NCBI RefSeq assembly: GCF_015221995.1
Contig: NZ_JADFFM010000001.1
Span: forward strand, 62,001-126,000
Source: Mucilaginibacter boryungensis
GTDB lineage: Bacteria; Bacteroidota; Bacteroidia; Sphingobacteriales; Sphingobacteriaceae
DNA length: 64,000 bases
Reading direction: 5' to 3'
Part shown: positions 1 through 10,783 of the stretch, piece after piece
How the letters are laid out: each line of letters opens with the position of its first letter
Numbering within the stretch: the first letter of the stretch is position 1
Notes under the pieces: generated by a model
Told to the model about the DNA's origin: nothing
The model's database searches: none
What the model saw: only the letters and a program-made list of their open reading frames with translations
Made by a program: the position numbers and the translations under genes

Positions 1-921
1 GCCCGATTGTACCGGCAAGTGAATATAGTTGCAAATGTTATCGTATTTAGCAATGGTATACAGCACATCATCCAATATATCCTTAGGATGCGATGTTGAA
101 AAACGCACCCGAAGTTCAGGACTGATCTGCGCTACCATTTCTAATAAGTTGGCGAAGGTTGTGGTCTTTACATCCTGATTTAAGACTTCCGGCTCCGGAC
201 TTTCAGCCTTGTATTTATACGAGTCCACATTTTGCCCCAGCAAAGTAACCTCGCGGTAGCCGGCATTGAATAGGTCTGTACATTCCTTCACAATAGAAAG
301 CGGTTCGCGGCTGCGTTCGCGGCCACGGGTAAATGGCACTACGCAGAATGAACACATATTATCGCAGCCACGCATAATGGATACAAAGGCGTTAATACCG
401 TTGGTATTCAGGCGTACCGGGTTAATATCGGCGTAAGTCTCTTCGCGGCTTAATAATACGTTAACCGCTTTTTGTCCGCCATCAACGGTATCTATCAGGT
501 TTGGCAAATCGCGGTAGGCATCAGGCCCTACTACTACGTCAACCAGTTTCTCTTCTTCTAAAAATTTTGATTTCAGTCGTTCGGCCATACAACCTAACAC
601 GCCCACTATCATACCGGGGTTGCTGGTTTTGGCTGCCTTAAATTCTTTCAGGCGGTTGCGCACCCGTACTTCGGCATTCTCGCGGATAGAGCAGGTGTTA
701 ATGAACACCACATCCGCATTATTAAAATCCTTAGTAGTTTCAAAACCGCTATCCTGTAAAATAGAGGCTACTATTTCGCTATCAGAAAAATTCATGGCAC
801 AGCCATAACTTTCTATATAAAGTTTCCTTCCGTTGTTTTTCCCCACCACAGGCTCCAGCATCAGGGCTTCACCTTGTCGTTCTTCATCGTGCGTTTTATC
901 CGGGATAGCTAAATCGATCAT
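1..921 (-). CDS. miaB: tRNA-2-methylthio-N6-dimethylallyladenosine synthase MiaB (C-terminus cut by window edge)
   Basis: MiaB is a radical-SAM methylthiotransferase that converts i6A37 to ms2i6A37 in tRNAs reading UNN codons. The first 307 residues are present and the rest lies beyond base 1. The N-terminal UPF0004 domain carries its three cluster cysteines (C41, C77, C111), and the radical-SAM motif is GCDNMCSFC with C186, C190 and C193, followed by [10 protein letters not shown], which is typical of MiaB rather than of MtaB or RimO. The frame is open to the window edge. The ATG at 919-921 gives an N-terminus of about 30 residues before the conserved [11 protein letters not shown] block, and a TATTTTTG box lies 20 bases upstream. 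I expect a TRAM domain outside the window. Confidence 0.96.
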   Translation of the reverse strand, partial: MIDLAIPDKTHDEERQGEALMLEPVVGKNNGRKLYIESYGCAMNFSDSEIVASILQDSGFETTKDFNNADVVFINTCSIRENAEVRVRNRLKEFKAAKTSNPGMIVGVLGCMAERLKSKFLEEEKLVDVVVGPDAYRDLPNLIDTVDGGQKAVNVLLSREETYADINPVRLNTNGINAFVSIMRGCDNMCSFCVVPFTRGRERSREPLSIVKECTDLFNAGYREVTLLGQNVDSYKYKAESPEPEVLNQDVKTTTFANLLEMVAQISPELRVRFSTSHPKDILDDVLYTIAKYDNICNYIHLPVQSG

Positions 922-1249
922 TTATTTAAAACTTAAGCCCGCAAAAATACACAAACTTTTAAATAAAGCGTGACAGTTTGTCAGCCAATTAACAAAATCG
1001 AAAGTTTGTTGTTGTATTGTTGAGGGTAGATCAATATAGCCTGTAAATTAGTGGAGATATTGAAATTAACAATACCTGAATTATCCGGGGATGATAGCCG
1101 GATAAAAAAAGTAATTTCAAGCCGGCGCGCGTAATTAAAAGAAATGAGATAGCCATTCTTTTTAAAAGCATGATGAAAAGAATAAAAAAACTAAAACAAT
1201 AAAAGGATAGAAAAGCAACAGGCTGGAAATGATCCCTAATAATTTATAA
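922..1249. other. Intergenic region miaB / AsmA-like gene
   Basis: This 328-base AT-rich stretch separates two divergent genes. It holds the miaB -7 box and a stem of eight base pairs (1081-1088 with 1098-1105, TTATCCGG/CCGGATAA) followed by A rather than T residues, so it is not a classical terminator. No supported small gene, tRNA or repeat was found. Confidence 0.5.
942..949 (-). promoter_or_regulatory. Putative -7 box of miaB
   Basis: TATTTTTG on the minus strand fits the Bacteroidota consensus TAnnTTTG and lies 20 bases before the miaB ATG. I see no matching TTG at the -33 spacing. Confidence 0.5.
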
Positions 1250-3100
1250 ATGAATCTGAACTTTTTAAAACAACGCTGGCAAAGAATAACTGCACGTATA
1301 TTTATTGTTATTGCCGCGCTGATATTGGTAGCGGGGGTGTTTATCAACTTCTACTTTTCGCCCATATTGGCTAACACCGTAAAAAGCACTGTGCTTAAAA
1401 GCTCGGACAGTTTGTATAACGTCAACTTTACCAAAGCCGATCTGCATATTTTTCAGGGTAAAATAGTCATCTTTAATATCGACCTGTTACCTGATACCAG
1501 TGTTTACAACCAACTTAAAAAAGTTAATAGCGCACCAAACAACCTTTACCGCCTGCATATAAAAAAACTGGTGTTAACACATATCCATCCTTTCCGGCTA
1601 TACTTTAAAAAGAAACTGGATATTGGCGAAATTATATTAAGCGCACCCGAATTAGACCTTACTTATCAGCTCAACCATACAAAGGATACTACTGAAAAAG
1701 ACAAACGCACCTTATACCAGCGCATTTCTAAAACCTTGCATTCCATACATGTAGGCCATATCGGTTTAAACGATGTACAGTTTAAATACAAAGATTATTC
1801 GGGTAATAAAGTAGCGATATCTGAATTGAAGGAGATGAACTTAAGTGCAACCGATCTATTGATAGATTCGGCATCAATGACCGACAAAAACCGGACTTTA
1901 TATTGCACAGACGTAACTACCGAACTGAATAATTTTAGCGGGGTAACATTGAATGGTTTGTACCGATATAAAATGAAGCTGCTTAAATTTTCCACACATA
2001 CAGCACAGCTCAACATCGACGATATTACCCTCGATCCTGTTAACCCCAAAAGCTTTTTTGATAAGAGCCAGCGCGACCGCTTTAGCATGCATATCGATTC
2101 GGTTCAGCTAAACCGTTTCGACTTTTTAACTTATCATAAGTACCGGAAACTTAGCGGCGGCAGTTTAATAGTGAGTAAAGGCAGGCTGGGTGTTTCTGGC
2201 AACCCCAATGCTAAACGAAAAGCTGGCGACCGGGCGATTACATTCCCCAACGCTGGTATATATTTACTTAAAACAGACCTGAAAATAGATACGGTTTTGA
2301 TTAAAAATATAAACGTATCTTATACTGAGCTGAACCGCAAATCGGAAAAAACAGGTTATATCTACTTTAACAATACCAATGGCCGTATACTAAACTTAAC
2401 TACAAATGCCGATGCGCTGAAACAGAATAAATACTGCGATATAGCTTTGCAAACTTTATTCATGAATAAAAGCGCATTTACGGTAAAGTTTCGATTCGAT
2501 ATGGCCGACCCCAGCCTGGCCTATAGTTATAAAGGGCATCTTAATGCGGTTAATTTGCAGGTTGTTAACCCCGCCGCCATGCCTTTAGGTATGGTGAAAA
2601 TAAAAGAAGGCACACTTAAAAGCTTTGATTTTGATATACAGGCCAACCGTTATGTATCACACGGCAAGGTATCGGCGCTTTATAACAATTTAAAGATAAT
2701 TATGCTAAAACCAGATACTGCCAATAAAAAGCTTAAGCGGATGACCATAGCATCGCTATTTGCCAATGTTTTTGTTTTAAAGCATGATAATCCTGATAAA
2801 CCGGGAGATATGCCCCGCTCGTTTTATGTAAATGCCCGCCGCCCTATTGAATCAGCCTTTTTTAAAACTGTGTGGAAAACTCTGCTTGCGGGCATTAAAT
2901 CGTGCGCCGGTTTTGGCGAAAAAAAGGAAAAGGAGATAAAAACTCAAATGGCCGATCGCGCGGTACAAAAGCAGGAACACCTGACAAAAAAGGCCGAACG
3001 CAAATTAAAACGTGCGGAAAGGAAGAAAGAGAAGGAACTAAAACGCCAGAAAGAGAAAGAAATGAAGGAGCGGTTAAAGGATGAGCATCCAACGCAATAA
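1250..3100 (+). CDS. AsmA/DUF748-like single-pass envelope protein
   Basis: This is a 616-residue protein with one transmembrane helix near residues 17-37 and a long region rich in alternating hydrophobic strands, as in AsmA/TamB/DUF748 proteins, which are thought to sit in the inner membrane and span the periplasm, possibly moving lipids. I see no catalytic motif. The last 55 or so residues are an unusual, highly charged Lys/Arg/Glu helix (repeats of the type KxERKLKRAERKKEKELKR). The ATG at 1250 puts the hydrophobic helix right after a short basic N-terminus, which supports that start. It converges on sprA, whose stop lies 9 bases away. Assignment to the AsmA group is by overall character, not by a diagnostic motif. 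Confidence 0.6.
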   Translation: MNLNFLKQRWQRITARIFIVIAALILVAGVFINFYFSPILANTVKSTVLKSSDSLYNVNFTKADLHIFQGKIVIFNIDLLPDTSVYNQLKKVNSAPNNLYRLHIKKLVLTHIHPFRLYFKKKLDIGEIILSAPELDLTYQLNHTKDTTEKDKRTLYQRISKTLHSIHVGHIGLNDVQFKYKDYSGNKVAISELKEMNLSATDLLIDSASMTDKNRTLYCTDVTTELNNFSGVTLNGLYRYKMKLLKFSTHTAQLNIDDITLDPVNPKSFFDKSQRDRFSMHIDSVQLNRFDFLTYHKYRKLSGGSLIVSKGRLGVSGNPNAKRKAGDRAITFPNAGIYLLKTDLKIDTVLIKNINVSYTELNRKSEKTGYIYFNNTNGRILNLTTNADALKQNKYCDIALQTLFMNKSAFTVKFRFDMADPSLAYSYKGHLNAVNLQVVNPAAMPLGMVKIKEGTLKSFDFDIQANRYVSHGKVSALYNNLKIIMLKPDTANKKLKRMTIASLFANVFVLKHDNPDKPGDMPRSFYVNARRPIESAFFKTVWKTLLAGIKSCAGFGEKKEKEIKTQMADRAVQKQEHLTKKAERKLKRAERKKEKELKRQKEKEMKERLKDEHPTQ

Positions 3101-3109
3101 GCTTGGAGG

Positions 3110-6100
3110 TTATTGCAACAACAACTTCAAGTTCACCCCAAAATTGGTAACTGAGGTATTAAACGTTTGCGAAGTATAAGGCTTGGTAATGTTGGAATCG
3201 TAGAACACGTTCATGTGGAAGCGTTCGCTTAGCACATAATCAACAGAGGGGCGCACGGTGATATTTTTTTGCCCTGATGAAATCTCTGCCGACTGGATAT
3301 CTGCGCGATAGATCAGCGTTTTGTTGTCCCGCACATCTACGTCAAGCTTAAAGTTCATATCGTTATTCATTTTCAGGTTACTGAACAAGCCAAATGGGAA
3401 CCTGAAGTGTCTGGTACGGTACCCCATGCCAACATGCAAAGCATTCTCATTTTGCTGTGCCAGCTGACTGTTTAGTAAGCTAAGGCTCAAAATACGGCTT
3501 TTACGATATTCCAAACTGGCCGATATGCTGTTCTTAAAACGCACATTCATACCTAACAGAGGCAAAAACTGCTCAAACAAAGTAACCTGGCTGTACTGGT
3601 AATCGGGCAAAAAGTCGTTATTCACATCGCGGTTAAACGAACCACCGTTCACCACCTGGTAGCGCAATAACGAGCTGAAGCTATTTACCGTATAGGTTGA
3701 ACGATAACCGTGCGTAATATCAAACGAATCGAATATATCGCTGAACATGCTTACCCGGCTTAAGCCGCTGTAGCGGATATCCCAGTTAGGGATGGGTATT
3801 TTGGGGAATCCATTCAGGCTAACCGAATTAGGGTCCTTCCCTGTATAAGCCGCCAAAAATGCCGGCACCAGTACCGATTGCGAATTAGCCCCGTAACCAT
3901 CGGCAAAGCCAGCTGTAACCACACCGGTAGAATTAGGATTGGTTTTACCCAACCGCTGCGAAACCACCTGTCGCGCATCCAGGAACTGCTGGAATACGCC
4001 CGATTTATTGTCTATCCCGTAAGGCTTGGCAAATGCAGTACCTATAGATAAAAAGCTGATACTATAGCTGCCTGATGTAATAGGGCTTAAATTTTGGAAG
4101 CCCGCGCCCGGCAAATATTTAAAATTGGTTTGATAATCCAACTCGCGCTGGCGCTTGGCTATCAGGTCAATCCGCAGGTCCTTAAATGGTTCGAGCGAGC
4201 TTTTTATATCAATAACCTCATTCAGGTTGGTAGTGTATAACTGGTTTTGCAGCGTATCGGCAGATAGCCACCCCGAAGCCAAAGCTTTCGGCCTGATATC
4301 GGCCTGGCTGCCCAATAAGAAGCCCAGCCCAGGTGCATTGTAATCCAGGTCCTGCCCAAACAGGTTCGATTTTGGCAGGTAGCCCGGTAAGGTTGTACCC
4401 TCGGTACGGGTATAAATAGGAGTGATGGTTTTAATAGTGGTCAATAAACCGATAAATAATTTACTTAACGCGCTTTTCCCGTTATCACTGTCGCTATTGG
4501 CATTGCGGATAAACCTGAATTTGTTATACAGCGTAACAAAGTTCAGGGTCGAATTGATCTGGATACTGCGCTGGTTATTGATCGTATTACCCACGTTATA
4601 TGCCGGGTTATTTATAGCGAACTGCGGTTGCGACACCCAATAGAAGTTGGTAGTGTAGGTAGCAATGGTGTTTGTCCAATCCAGCCCGGGCAGTTTATTT
4701 ATAGGCGTGTTATAATTAAAGTTGATAGTATGGTTGTAGTTCACCGTGCGGCCCAGTTTCTTCAGGTTGTTCCACAAGGTGTCCTGCTTAAGGCCGTTAA
4801 TGCGCCCCGCAGGCTCATCTACCACCGATAGGTTTTGCGCGTCAATATTCATCTCCAGCGATTTGGTTAAGTGCCAGCCAATGCCATAAACGCGAGTAAT
4901 GTTAAAGTTTTTATTAAACGATGTTGGTATCGGTATAAAGTTGTTCGGGTCGTTGTTACGGATGGTGTTTTCAGAATATAAACGGTCGAACGTGATCTGG
5001 AAGTTTAACCGGGATGGCAGCAGGCTATAGTTAATATCCCTGAATACAGCCAGCAAATTGCTTTTAATGGCCTTACTAAGCGGCGCGTAGTATTTAGGCT
5101 GATTGGTATAGTTATATGCCAGCGCTAAATGATACGTACGCTGTAATTCGCTTTGGGTGTTAAAATCGTGGTGCTGGTAATCGGTATAAGCATAGGTACC
5201 GTTAAAGTTTTCTATATCCCATACATGTATCGGTGCGCCATTACTTCGGTTTTTGTGTACGTTGGTAAAGTTAAGGCTTTTGCGGATGGTATAGTCCATT
5301 GCAGCATTCCTTATCGAATCGCGCTGGCGCTGACTGGTGGCATTGGCCAGGCTTTGCTTCAATTCCACATCGGGCGTACCCGGATCATACTGCGGCATGC
5401 TGGTTTGGGTAGATACGTTTACATACATAGGGATGTGGATACCCTTTTTATCAGGGAAGAACTTGCCCAGCTCCATACTGGTAGCCACATCATAACTTTG
5501 GTTATCACTACGGCTGCGTTCGCTCAGGCGCTGGTCTATCGACCCAAACCCAATGGTGCTTTTACTGCCTAGCACGGTAAAGTCGGCAAAGTCGGCCAGT
5601 TTTGCATTAAAACGGCCAATAGCTGCCCAGCCGCCCCGTTGGTCAAAATCGGTCAACCGCAATTCGTTGAACCATATAATGGCCGATTTATCCAACCCAT
5701 CATCATTAATCGTAGCCGATGTTTTTAGCGGATTGCGCACACCCAGCATAATGGCCCGCAAACGGCTCAGGTCAGGCTGTCCTTTAATGGTAATCTTGTT
5801 CTTCCCATCGCTAATAGTAAAAGGCACTGTCAGCGGCCACGGGGCGCCATTAAATTTAGCTACGTTACGCGCCAGTTTAGCTTTGGTCAGCAGGTCAAGT
5901 TCAATATCCATTGCGTTGGCATCAGGCCAAATAGCTGCCGGGTCGTTAGTGTTAGGATGTGTTACCGTCAGCGGCACTTCATACTCATAATAATTGTCCT
6001 GGTAATCTACACCCAAGCGTATGAAGGCACTCAGGTCACCATCATGCAGTTGGTCGCCTTCGGCATGCACAAACATTTGCAGGTGTTTGTACGACCGCAG

Positions 6101-9100
6101 ATCGTTAGTAAACGTTTTAAACGCCGCGCGTGAATAGCCATCGCGCAGTTTGGTAACTTTTAACGATAGCGACTGTTCGTTCAAACGGGTATCAGTACGC
6201 AGATTATTATAATCGCGCTGACGGTCGATACCCGGTGGCAGTACATAGGGGATAGGTGTACGGGTGCCGTTCTCTTCAATGTTTACCGTACCCACATCTA
6301 AAGTGGAGTTATCCAGCGGCGGGTTTGTTCCCAGCGATGGATCGGCAATTACTTTAGTGGTGCTGTTCTCCGCATTGTAGTTGCGCCATTCGCCGCGCAC
6401 CAGTTGCATGGTGGCAAAACGCATTACCGCGGTATCGGCAAAGTTGGTAGTAAACATGCGGATAAAGCGGATGGATTTAAAATCCTGAATGTTACCGTAT
6501 TTAGCCTGGTAATTGGTAATAGGTATCCTGAACTGGTACCAGTTTACGGATGAAGTGGTCCCGTTCGGTAATTTCACCTGTGCGGTCACCTTATCAGTAA
6601 TAAAGTTTTGACCAACGATCAGGTCCTGCGGGCGGACAGAAACCTTATATTGGAAGTACTCGTCGGCCTGGCTCATGTTATTATCTCGGTTAATATCTTC
6701 CCCATCGGGTAAAGAGGTTGAAGCCGATGTGGCCAGGCCCAGTTCCGCCTGCGATTGTTCAGCCGTTTTTGAGTTACCTTCCAACCCATTATAACGGCTG
6801 TAACGTGCCAGTATGCCCAGGTTAGCCTGATCAAGCGCGGGGCCCTGGTAATAGCGGTAATCGTCCGATGCAGGGTCGGCATCCATAGCTGCGGCTGCCT
6901 GTGGGTTTAGCTGCGCTTTTATCTGCTGCAGCACCGATGCAAATTTAGCCCGTTCGTCGGCATCGTTCAGCCCATCCAAACCAACATCCTGCAATAGCCG
7001 CGATGCCGGGTTGCTATCGAAAGCATTAATAACGGGTTGCAATTTGGGTACGCGGCCCCAATTGGTTTCATCAACCTTGCTCAGGTCGCCATCAACAGGT
7101 AAGCCGTTCTCTAAACTTTTACGCCCATCGTATAAAATATCTTCGGATATATTACCCAGGTTAAAGTACAGGTCGCCGCCTTGCGATGCAGGTTTGTAAA
7201 TAAATGGGTCCAGCATCCAAAACTCAATAAACTCTACGTTTAGCGATTCAAAATCGTTAGTTTCCAGTTTGCGGAAGATACCGCCCCAACGGGTTTTGGG
7301 GTTTTGCAGCGTACCATCATTATTAATACCAGTAGCTGTAAAATTGTAAGGGCCACGCACAGTTGGATAAAAGGCCAGATCGAAAGTAGGTAATATTAAA
7401 GCCTGGCCGGTTACCGATTGCTTGTAGGGGAACACTTCCTGCTCCAGCACCTGGCGCACATAGTGGTTGGATAACTCGGTACGCGAGTTGGCCAGCGCCG
7501 GGGCGTTTGATCCCGACAGGTTATAAAATATGGGATCGATATTATAGAAAGCCAGGCGCGCGCGGTTAAAGCCGTAGCTCAGATCATTAAAATTCTTAGC
7601 CTCGCTGAATAGTTGCGGTGTGCCGGATATTTGCCAGTTTACGGCACTTTTGATATCAATTACCGAGCGGCTGTTCTCAAAATCGTCCAGGTAGGAGGTT
7701 CCTTTTGTCGATCCCGCGAAATTAAGCGCACTGGGCGAGCCGGGGTTCAGTTTGGCAAACTCGCCGCTCATATTTACAGATGATGGGACTTTGGTACTAA
7801 TGAAGGGTAATTTATCTACCATCCTTGTCAGGAAACGCGATTGGGCGCTGTAATTAGCATCAAACCCCCAGATGGTATTTGAGATAGATTCATCGCCTAC
7901 GGTTTCTTTTTGAGTGATGGGTTGTTCGGTAAGGTGCATAATAGTTGCACCTAATGCCAGGTTTTTATTCAGCCGGTAATCAAAACGGCTACCGTATAAT
8001 GATTTTTGCTGGACGCCGAACAATTCATTATTTTCTATTTTAACCGTAATGGGCTGGCCCGATTGAAGCAACGCCTGATTAATGATGCGGATACGACCCG
8101 AATTGTAATCCATTGAATAATCAACCCCTTCTTGCAAAGCCAGACTGCCCGCGTTAACCACTACCGAACCTTGCGGGATATTGGTGGCATTTAGCTGGTA
8201 TTCAGAACCTGTTTGTGCCGAGTACGTTCCTTTAATAACATAACGGTTTAGGTTTGGAAACAGCTGCTGCGCTATGGTTTTGGTCGAATCGTACAGCGGT
8301 TGGTATACGTAGCGGTCTATCAGCGCCTGCTCGCCCGGGGCAAATTGTTTGGCCAGGTCTGATCCAAAAGGCTCTATTACCGGGAACATAATACGCCCGT
8401 TCTGTGCGTCGATAGTAATATGGTCCAGGAAATCGAAATAGCCGTCGGGCTGCTTGTCATTCTGCTGGTTCAGGTTATCAAGGCCCATCAGTTGTATCCA
8501 CAACTTGCTTTTGGTGCGGGCGCCCTCATCCATAATATATTTCTCGATGCTCGACTTTTCATCAAGCCGGGATATCAGCAGCTTAAAATTATCCCGGTTC
8601 ACCTGGTAAGCCCCTAACGAATAGATGTTTTTCATCATCAGTTTCCAGGTTGGCAGGCTGGTTTTCAGGGTTTCATTTTTCAGCAATTTGGTATACAGCA
8701 CCTTAGGGTTGGCGGGATCGACCGGGATATCGTTAGAGAATTCCCCCACCTGGTATTCCACACCATTATAAGTGTACCGGTAGGCTACAGATAAAACCTC
8801 GTCATTATTCAGCGGGTAATTCAGAGAGATATAACCCAACTGCGGTTGCAGGGTGAATTCCTTATCGGTTAACTTACGGGCATAAGTTAGTTTAGCGTAG
8901 TTATCGGTACCGCCGGTGCTGGCAAAGTATTGTACAATATCGTTAGCGTTTGTTAAACGCGCATTTGCCGGTAAATTATTTAGCAACGTGTTTGACCGCT
9001 GGGTGAAGCCCGGGCCGGTAAACCCTGCCGGCAAACCCGAAAAACCCGGACCGCCCTGCACCAGTGTAGTGTTATAAGGCTTGTTTTCGCCTAAGTCGAT

Positions 9101-10162
9101 AAGGCCTAATACATCGCGCGAATCGGTGGTGGTATTGCTGCGGTTAGTTGTCCAAACTTCAATTTTAGTGATGGTGATGTTAGAACTGATAATGGGGATA
9201 TTGGCCATAGCCTTATTGTAGTTATCCCTGAAATACTGGGCCAAAAAGTAATGCCGGTTAGCCTCATAATCAACGGGAGTTAACCTGAATTCGTTGGTTT
9301 GTGCCTGGTTGCTGATGGTAATAGTTTTAGCCTGCGACCGCTGCTGAGAAAAAATGCTGGTAATATCCAGCTTACCAAATTTCAATTTGGTTTTTACCCC
9401 AAATAAGGCTTGGCTGCCGGTAATTAAACTGGTGGGCAAGGGCATGCTCACGGTACCGGCTTCTATTTTCTGAATGATCTCGTCGGCATGGCCGGTATAG
9501 TCCAGCTTAATCTGATTATCGAACTGGTATTGGGCATCGGTGTTATAGTTGGTGGCAATTCTCAGCTTATCGCCAATGTTGCCCACCACATTCATTTGTA
9601 TCCGCTGGTCGAAATTAAAGTTGAACTGCTTACGCTGATTGGTATTGAAAAGCGGATTTTGGTTACTGTTAATCTGCCCCGCAAATATCATTTCGGCCGA
9701 GCCCTGCGGGCGGATATCAATAGTATTGCTGCCAAATATTTGTTCGAATGTATGGCTGCGTATTTGGATCTGCGGAATAAAGCCCGGCTGCTGCGATTGA
9801 TAGGCGTAGTTATCAGACAATTGCTGGAAATAATTGCGCCGGTTAATGCTTTGCTGTAATTGCAGATATTGTTCAAAAGTTAAGTATTGGGGCGGGCGGT
9901 ACATCAGGTTACCTACCTTTTGTATCAAAATATAAGTGTTGGTTGCCGCGTCATACTCAATGGTACGCACGAGGTTTGGCGGATCAGGGTCAAAATAGCC
10001 CTGCCGTGACATGAGGTTACGGGAGTTTGGCGTGGTTACCGGGACCTTGATACGGAGTGAATCTTTACCTCGCTGGAATTGGGCAAAAGAAGTTTTAACC
10101 CCGCCCATGGCCAGAATCAAACACACACATACACCTATCCTTACAGTAAAGTTTTTAACCAA
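3110..10162 (-). CDS. sprA: SprA (Sov) family outer-membrane translocon of the type IX secretion system
   Basis: SprA is the giant beta-barrel that forms the outer-membrane channel of the type IX secretion system, the Bacteroidota route for secreted enzymes, adhesins and gliding motility proteins. At 2350 residues the protein has the usual SprA length. Residues 1-27 are a signal peptide ending in TSFAQ, and the rest is Asn/Tyr/aromatic-rich alternating strand sequence typical of a very large barrel, ending in the strand VTNFGVNLKLLLQ. The gene lies 23 bases after ruvA, and I recall ruvA-sprA adjacency from other Bacteroidota, so the two are probably cotranscribed. No other T9SS gene (PorV, GldKLMN, PorU) is in the window. 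The frame is intact throughout. Confidence 0.95.
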   Translation of the reverse strand: MVKNFTVRIGVCVCLILAMGGVKTSFAQFQRGKDSLRIKVPVTTPNSRNLMSRQGYFDPDPPNLVRTIEYDAATNTYILIQKVGNLMYRPPQYLTFEQYLQLQQSINRRNYFQQLSDNYAYQSQQPGFIPQIQIRSHTFEQIFGSNTIDIRPQGSAEMIFAGQINSNQNPLFNTNQRKQFNFNFDQRIQMNVVGNIGDKLRIATNYNTDAQYQFDNQIKLDYTGHADEIIQKIEAGTVSMPLPTSLITGSQALFGVKTKLKFGKLDITSIFSQQRSQAKTITISNQAQTNEFRLTPVDYEANRHYFLAQYFRDNYNKAMANIPIISSNITITKIEVWTTNRSNTTTDSRDVLGLIDLGENKPYNTTLVQGGPGFSGLPAGFTGPGFTQRSNTLLNNLPANARLTNANDIVQYFASTGGTDNYAKLTYARKLTDKEFTLQPQLGYISLNYPLNNDEVLSVAYRYTYNGVEYQVGEFSNDIPVDPANPKVLYTKLLKNETLKTSLPTWKLMMKNIYSLGAYQVNRDNFKLLISRLDEKSSIEKYIMDEGARTKSKLWIQLMGLDNLNQQNDKQPDGYFDFLDHITIDAQNGRIMFPVIEPFGSDLAKQFAPGEQALIDRYVYQPLYDSTKTIAQQLFPNLNRYVIKGTYSAQTGSEYQLNATNIPQGSVVVNAGSLALQEGVDYSMDYNSGRIRIINQALLQSGQPITVKIENNELFGVQQKSLYGSRFDYRLNKNLALGATIMHLTEQPITQKETVGDESISNTIWGFDANYSAQSRFLTRMVDKLPFISTKVPSSVNMSGEFAKLNPGSPSALNFAGSTKGTSYLDDFENSRSVIDIKSAVNWQISGTPQLFSEAKNFNDLSYGFNRARLAFYNIDPIFYNLSGSNAPALANSRTELSNHYVRQVLEQEVFPYKQSVTGQALILPTFDLAFYPTVRGPYNFTATGINNDGTLQNPKTRWGGIFRKLETNDFESLNVEFIEFWMLDPFIYKPASQGGDLYFNLGNISEDILYDGRKSLENGLPVDGDLSKVDETNWGRVPKLQPVINAFDSNPASRLLQDVGLDGLNDADERAKFASVLQQIKAQLNPQAAAAMDADPASDDYRYYQGPALDQANLGILARYSRYNGLEGNSKTAEQSQAELGLATSASTSLPDGEDINRDNNMSQADEYFQYKVSVRPQDLIVGQNFITDKVTAQVKLPNGTTSSVNWYQFRIPITNYQAKYGNIQDFKSIRFIRMFTTNFADTAVMRFATMQLVRGEWRNYNAENSTTKVIADPSLGTNPPLDNSTLDVGTVNIEENGTRTPIPYVLPPGIDRQRDYNNLRTDTRLNEQSLSLKVTKLRDGYSRAAFKTFTNDLRSYKHLQMFVHAEGDQLHDGDLSAFIRLGVDYQDNYYEYEVPLTVTHPNTNDPAAIWPDANAMDIELDLLTKAKLARNVAKFNGAPWPLTVPFTISDGKNKITIKGQPDLSRLRAIMLGVRNPLKTSATINDDGLDKSAIIWFNELRLTDFDQRGGWAAIGRFNAKLADFADFTVLGSKSTIGFGSIDQRLSERSRSDNQSYDVATSMELGKFFPDKKGIHIPMYVNVSTQTSMPQYDPGTPDVELKQSLANATSQRQRDSIRNAAMDYTIRKSLNFTNVHKNRSNGAPIHVWDIENFNGTYAYTDYQHHDFNTQSELQRTYHLALAYNYTNQPKYYAPLSKAIKSNLLAVFRDINYSLLPSRLNFQITFDRLYSENTIRNNDPNNFIPIPTSFNKNFNITRVYGIGWHLTKSLEMNIDAQNLSVVDEPAGRINGLKQDTLWNNLKKLGRTVNYNHTINFNYNTPINKLPGLDWTNTIATYTTNFYWVSQPQFAINNPAYNVGNTINNQRSIQINSTLNFVTLYNKFRFIRNANSDSDNGKSALSKLFIGLLTTIKTITPIYTRTEGTTLPGYLPKSNLFGQDLDYNAPGLGFLLGSQADIRPKALASGWLSADTLQNQLYTTNLNEVIDIKSSLEPFKDLRIDLIAKRQRELDYQTNFKYLPGAGFQNLSPITSGSYSISFLSIGTAFAKPYGIDNKSGVFQQFLDARQVVSQRLGKTNPNSTGVVTAGFADGYGANSQSVLVPAFLAAYTGKDPNSVSLNGFPKIPIPNWDIRYSGLSRVSMFSDIFDSFDITHGYRSTYTVNSFSSLLRYQVVNGGSFNRDVNNDFLPDYQYSQVTLFEQFLPLLGMNVRFKNSISASLEYRKSRILSLSLLNSQLAQQNENALHVGMGYRTRHFRFPFGLFSNLKMNNDMNFKLDVDVRDNKTLIYRADIQSAEISSGQKNITVRPSVDYVLSERFHMNVFYDSNITKPYTSQTFNTSVTNFGVNLKLLLQ

Positions 10163-10185
10163 GCGTATAGCCGAATAAAATGTAA

Positions 10186-10770
10186 TTATAAACTCTTTAA
10201 CGCAAATTTTATAAGCTGTTCAACGGTTAAATTCCCGCCATTCTTATTAATTTCTGAATCCAAAACCTTTTCGGCCGCATTACGGGCAAAGCCCAGCATT
10301 ACCAATGCCGAAAGCGCCTCATCTTTAACCGTAACGTTTACAGGCACCATGGTTAGGGTATCCGGGCCATCCTTTTTCAGCTTATCCTGCAATTCCAAAA
10401 TCATTCGTTGCGCCGATTTAGGCCCTATCCCCTTTATACGTTGTATTTGCGATACATTACCCCCCACAATTGCCGCCTGTATTTCCTGCGGTGTTATGGA
10501 TGATAATATCATGCGCCCGGTGTTTGGCCCTATCCCCGATACCGATATCAGGTGCAGGAACAACCGGCGTTCGCCTTCCTCTATAAAACCATATAACGTA
10601 TGCGCGTCCTCTTTAACGTGTAACCACGTAAATAATTTACATTTTTCCCCATCGCCCAATTTTGAATAGGTATTTAACGAGATATTGATATGATAGCCTA
10701 CACCACCGGCATCAATTACCACATAAGCAGGGCTTTTAAAAACTAATTTACCGTCGATATAAGCGTACAT
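10186..10770 (-). CDS. ruvA: Holliday junction DNA helicase subunit RuvA
   Basis: RuvA binds four-way junctions and recruits the RuvB motor for branch migration. The 194-residue length is normal. An N-terminal OB domain (MYAYIDGKLVFKSPAYVVI) is followed by two helix-hairpin-helix motifs, VSGIGPNTGRMILSS (about residues 77-91) and IKGIGPKSAQRMILEL (about 111-126), and a C-terminal three-helix domain that contacts RuvB (residues 147-194). It sits between maeB and sprA on the same strand. The 94-base gap to maeB is filled by a 7-base word-array palindrome, so ruvA may use its own promoter or read through from maeB. Confidence 0.97.
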   Translation of the reverse strand: MYAYIDGKLVFKSPAYVVIDAGGVGYHINISLNTYSKLGDGEKCKLFTWLHVKEDAHTLYGFIEEGERRLFLHLISVSGIGPNTGRMILSSITPQEIQAAIVGGNVSQIQRIKGIGPKSAQRMILELQDKLKKDGPDTLTMVPVNVTVKDEALSALVMLGFARNAAEKVLDSEINKNGGNLTVEQLIKFALKSL

Positions 10771-10783
10771 ATTTCTAATTAAT

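Noticed and set aside
1081..1105. Hairpin TTATCCGG/CCGGATAA as a terminator
   Set aside because: Followed by A rather than T on the plus strand, and no gene ends nearby on either strand.
5153..5990. Long open frames opposite sprA (139 and 145 codons)
   Set aside because: They lie entirely within the intact sprA reading frame and have no start context or recognisable family.
10079..10669. 196-codon plus-strand frame
   Set aside because: Antisense to ruvA, whose motifs are clear.
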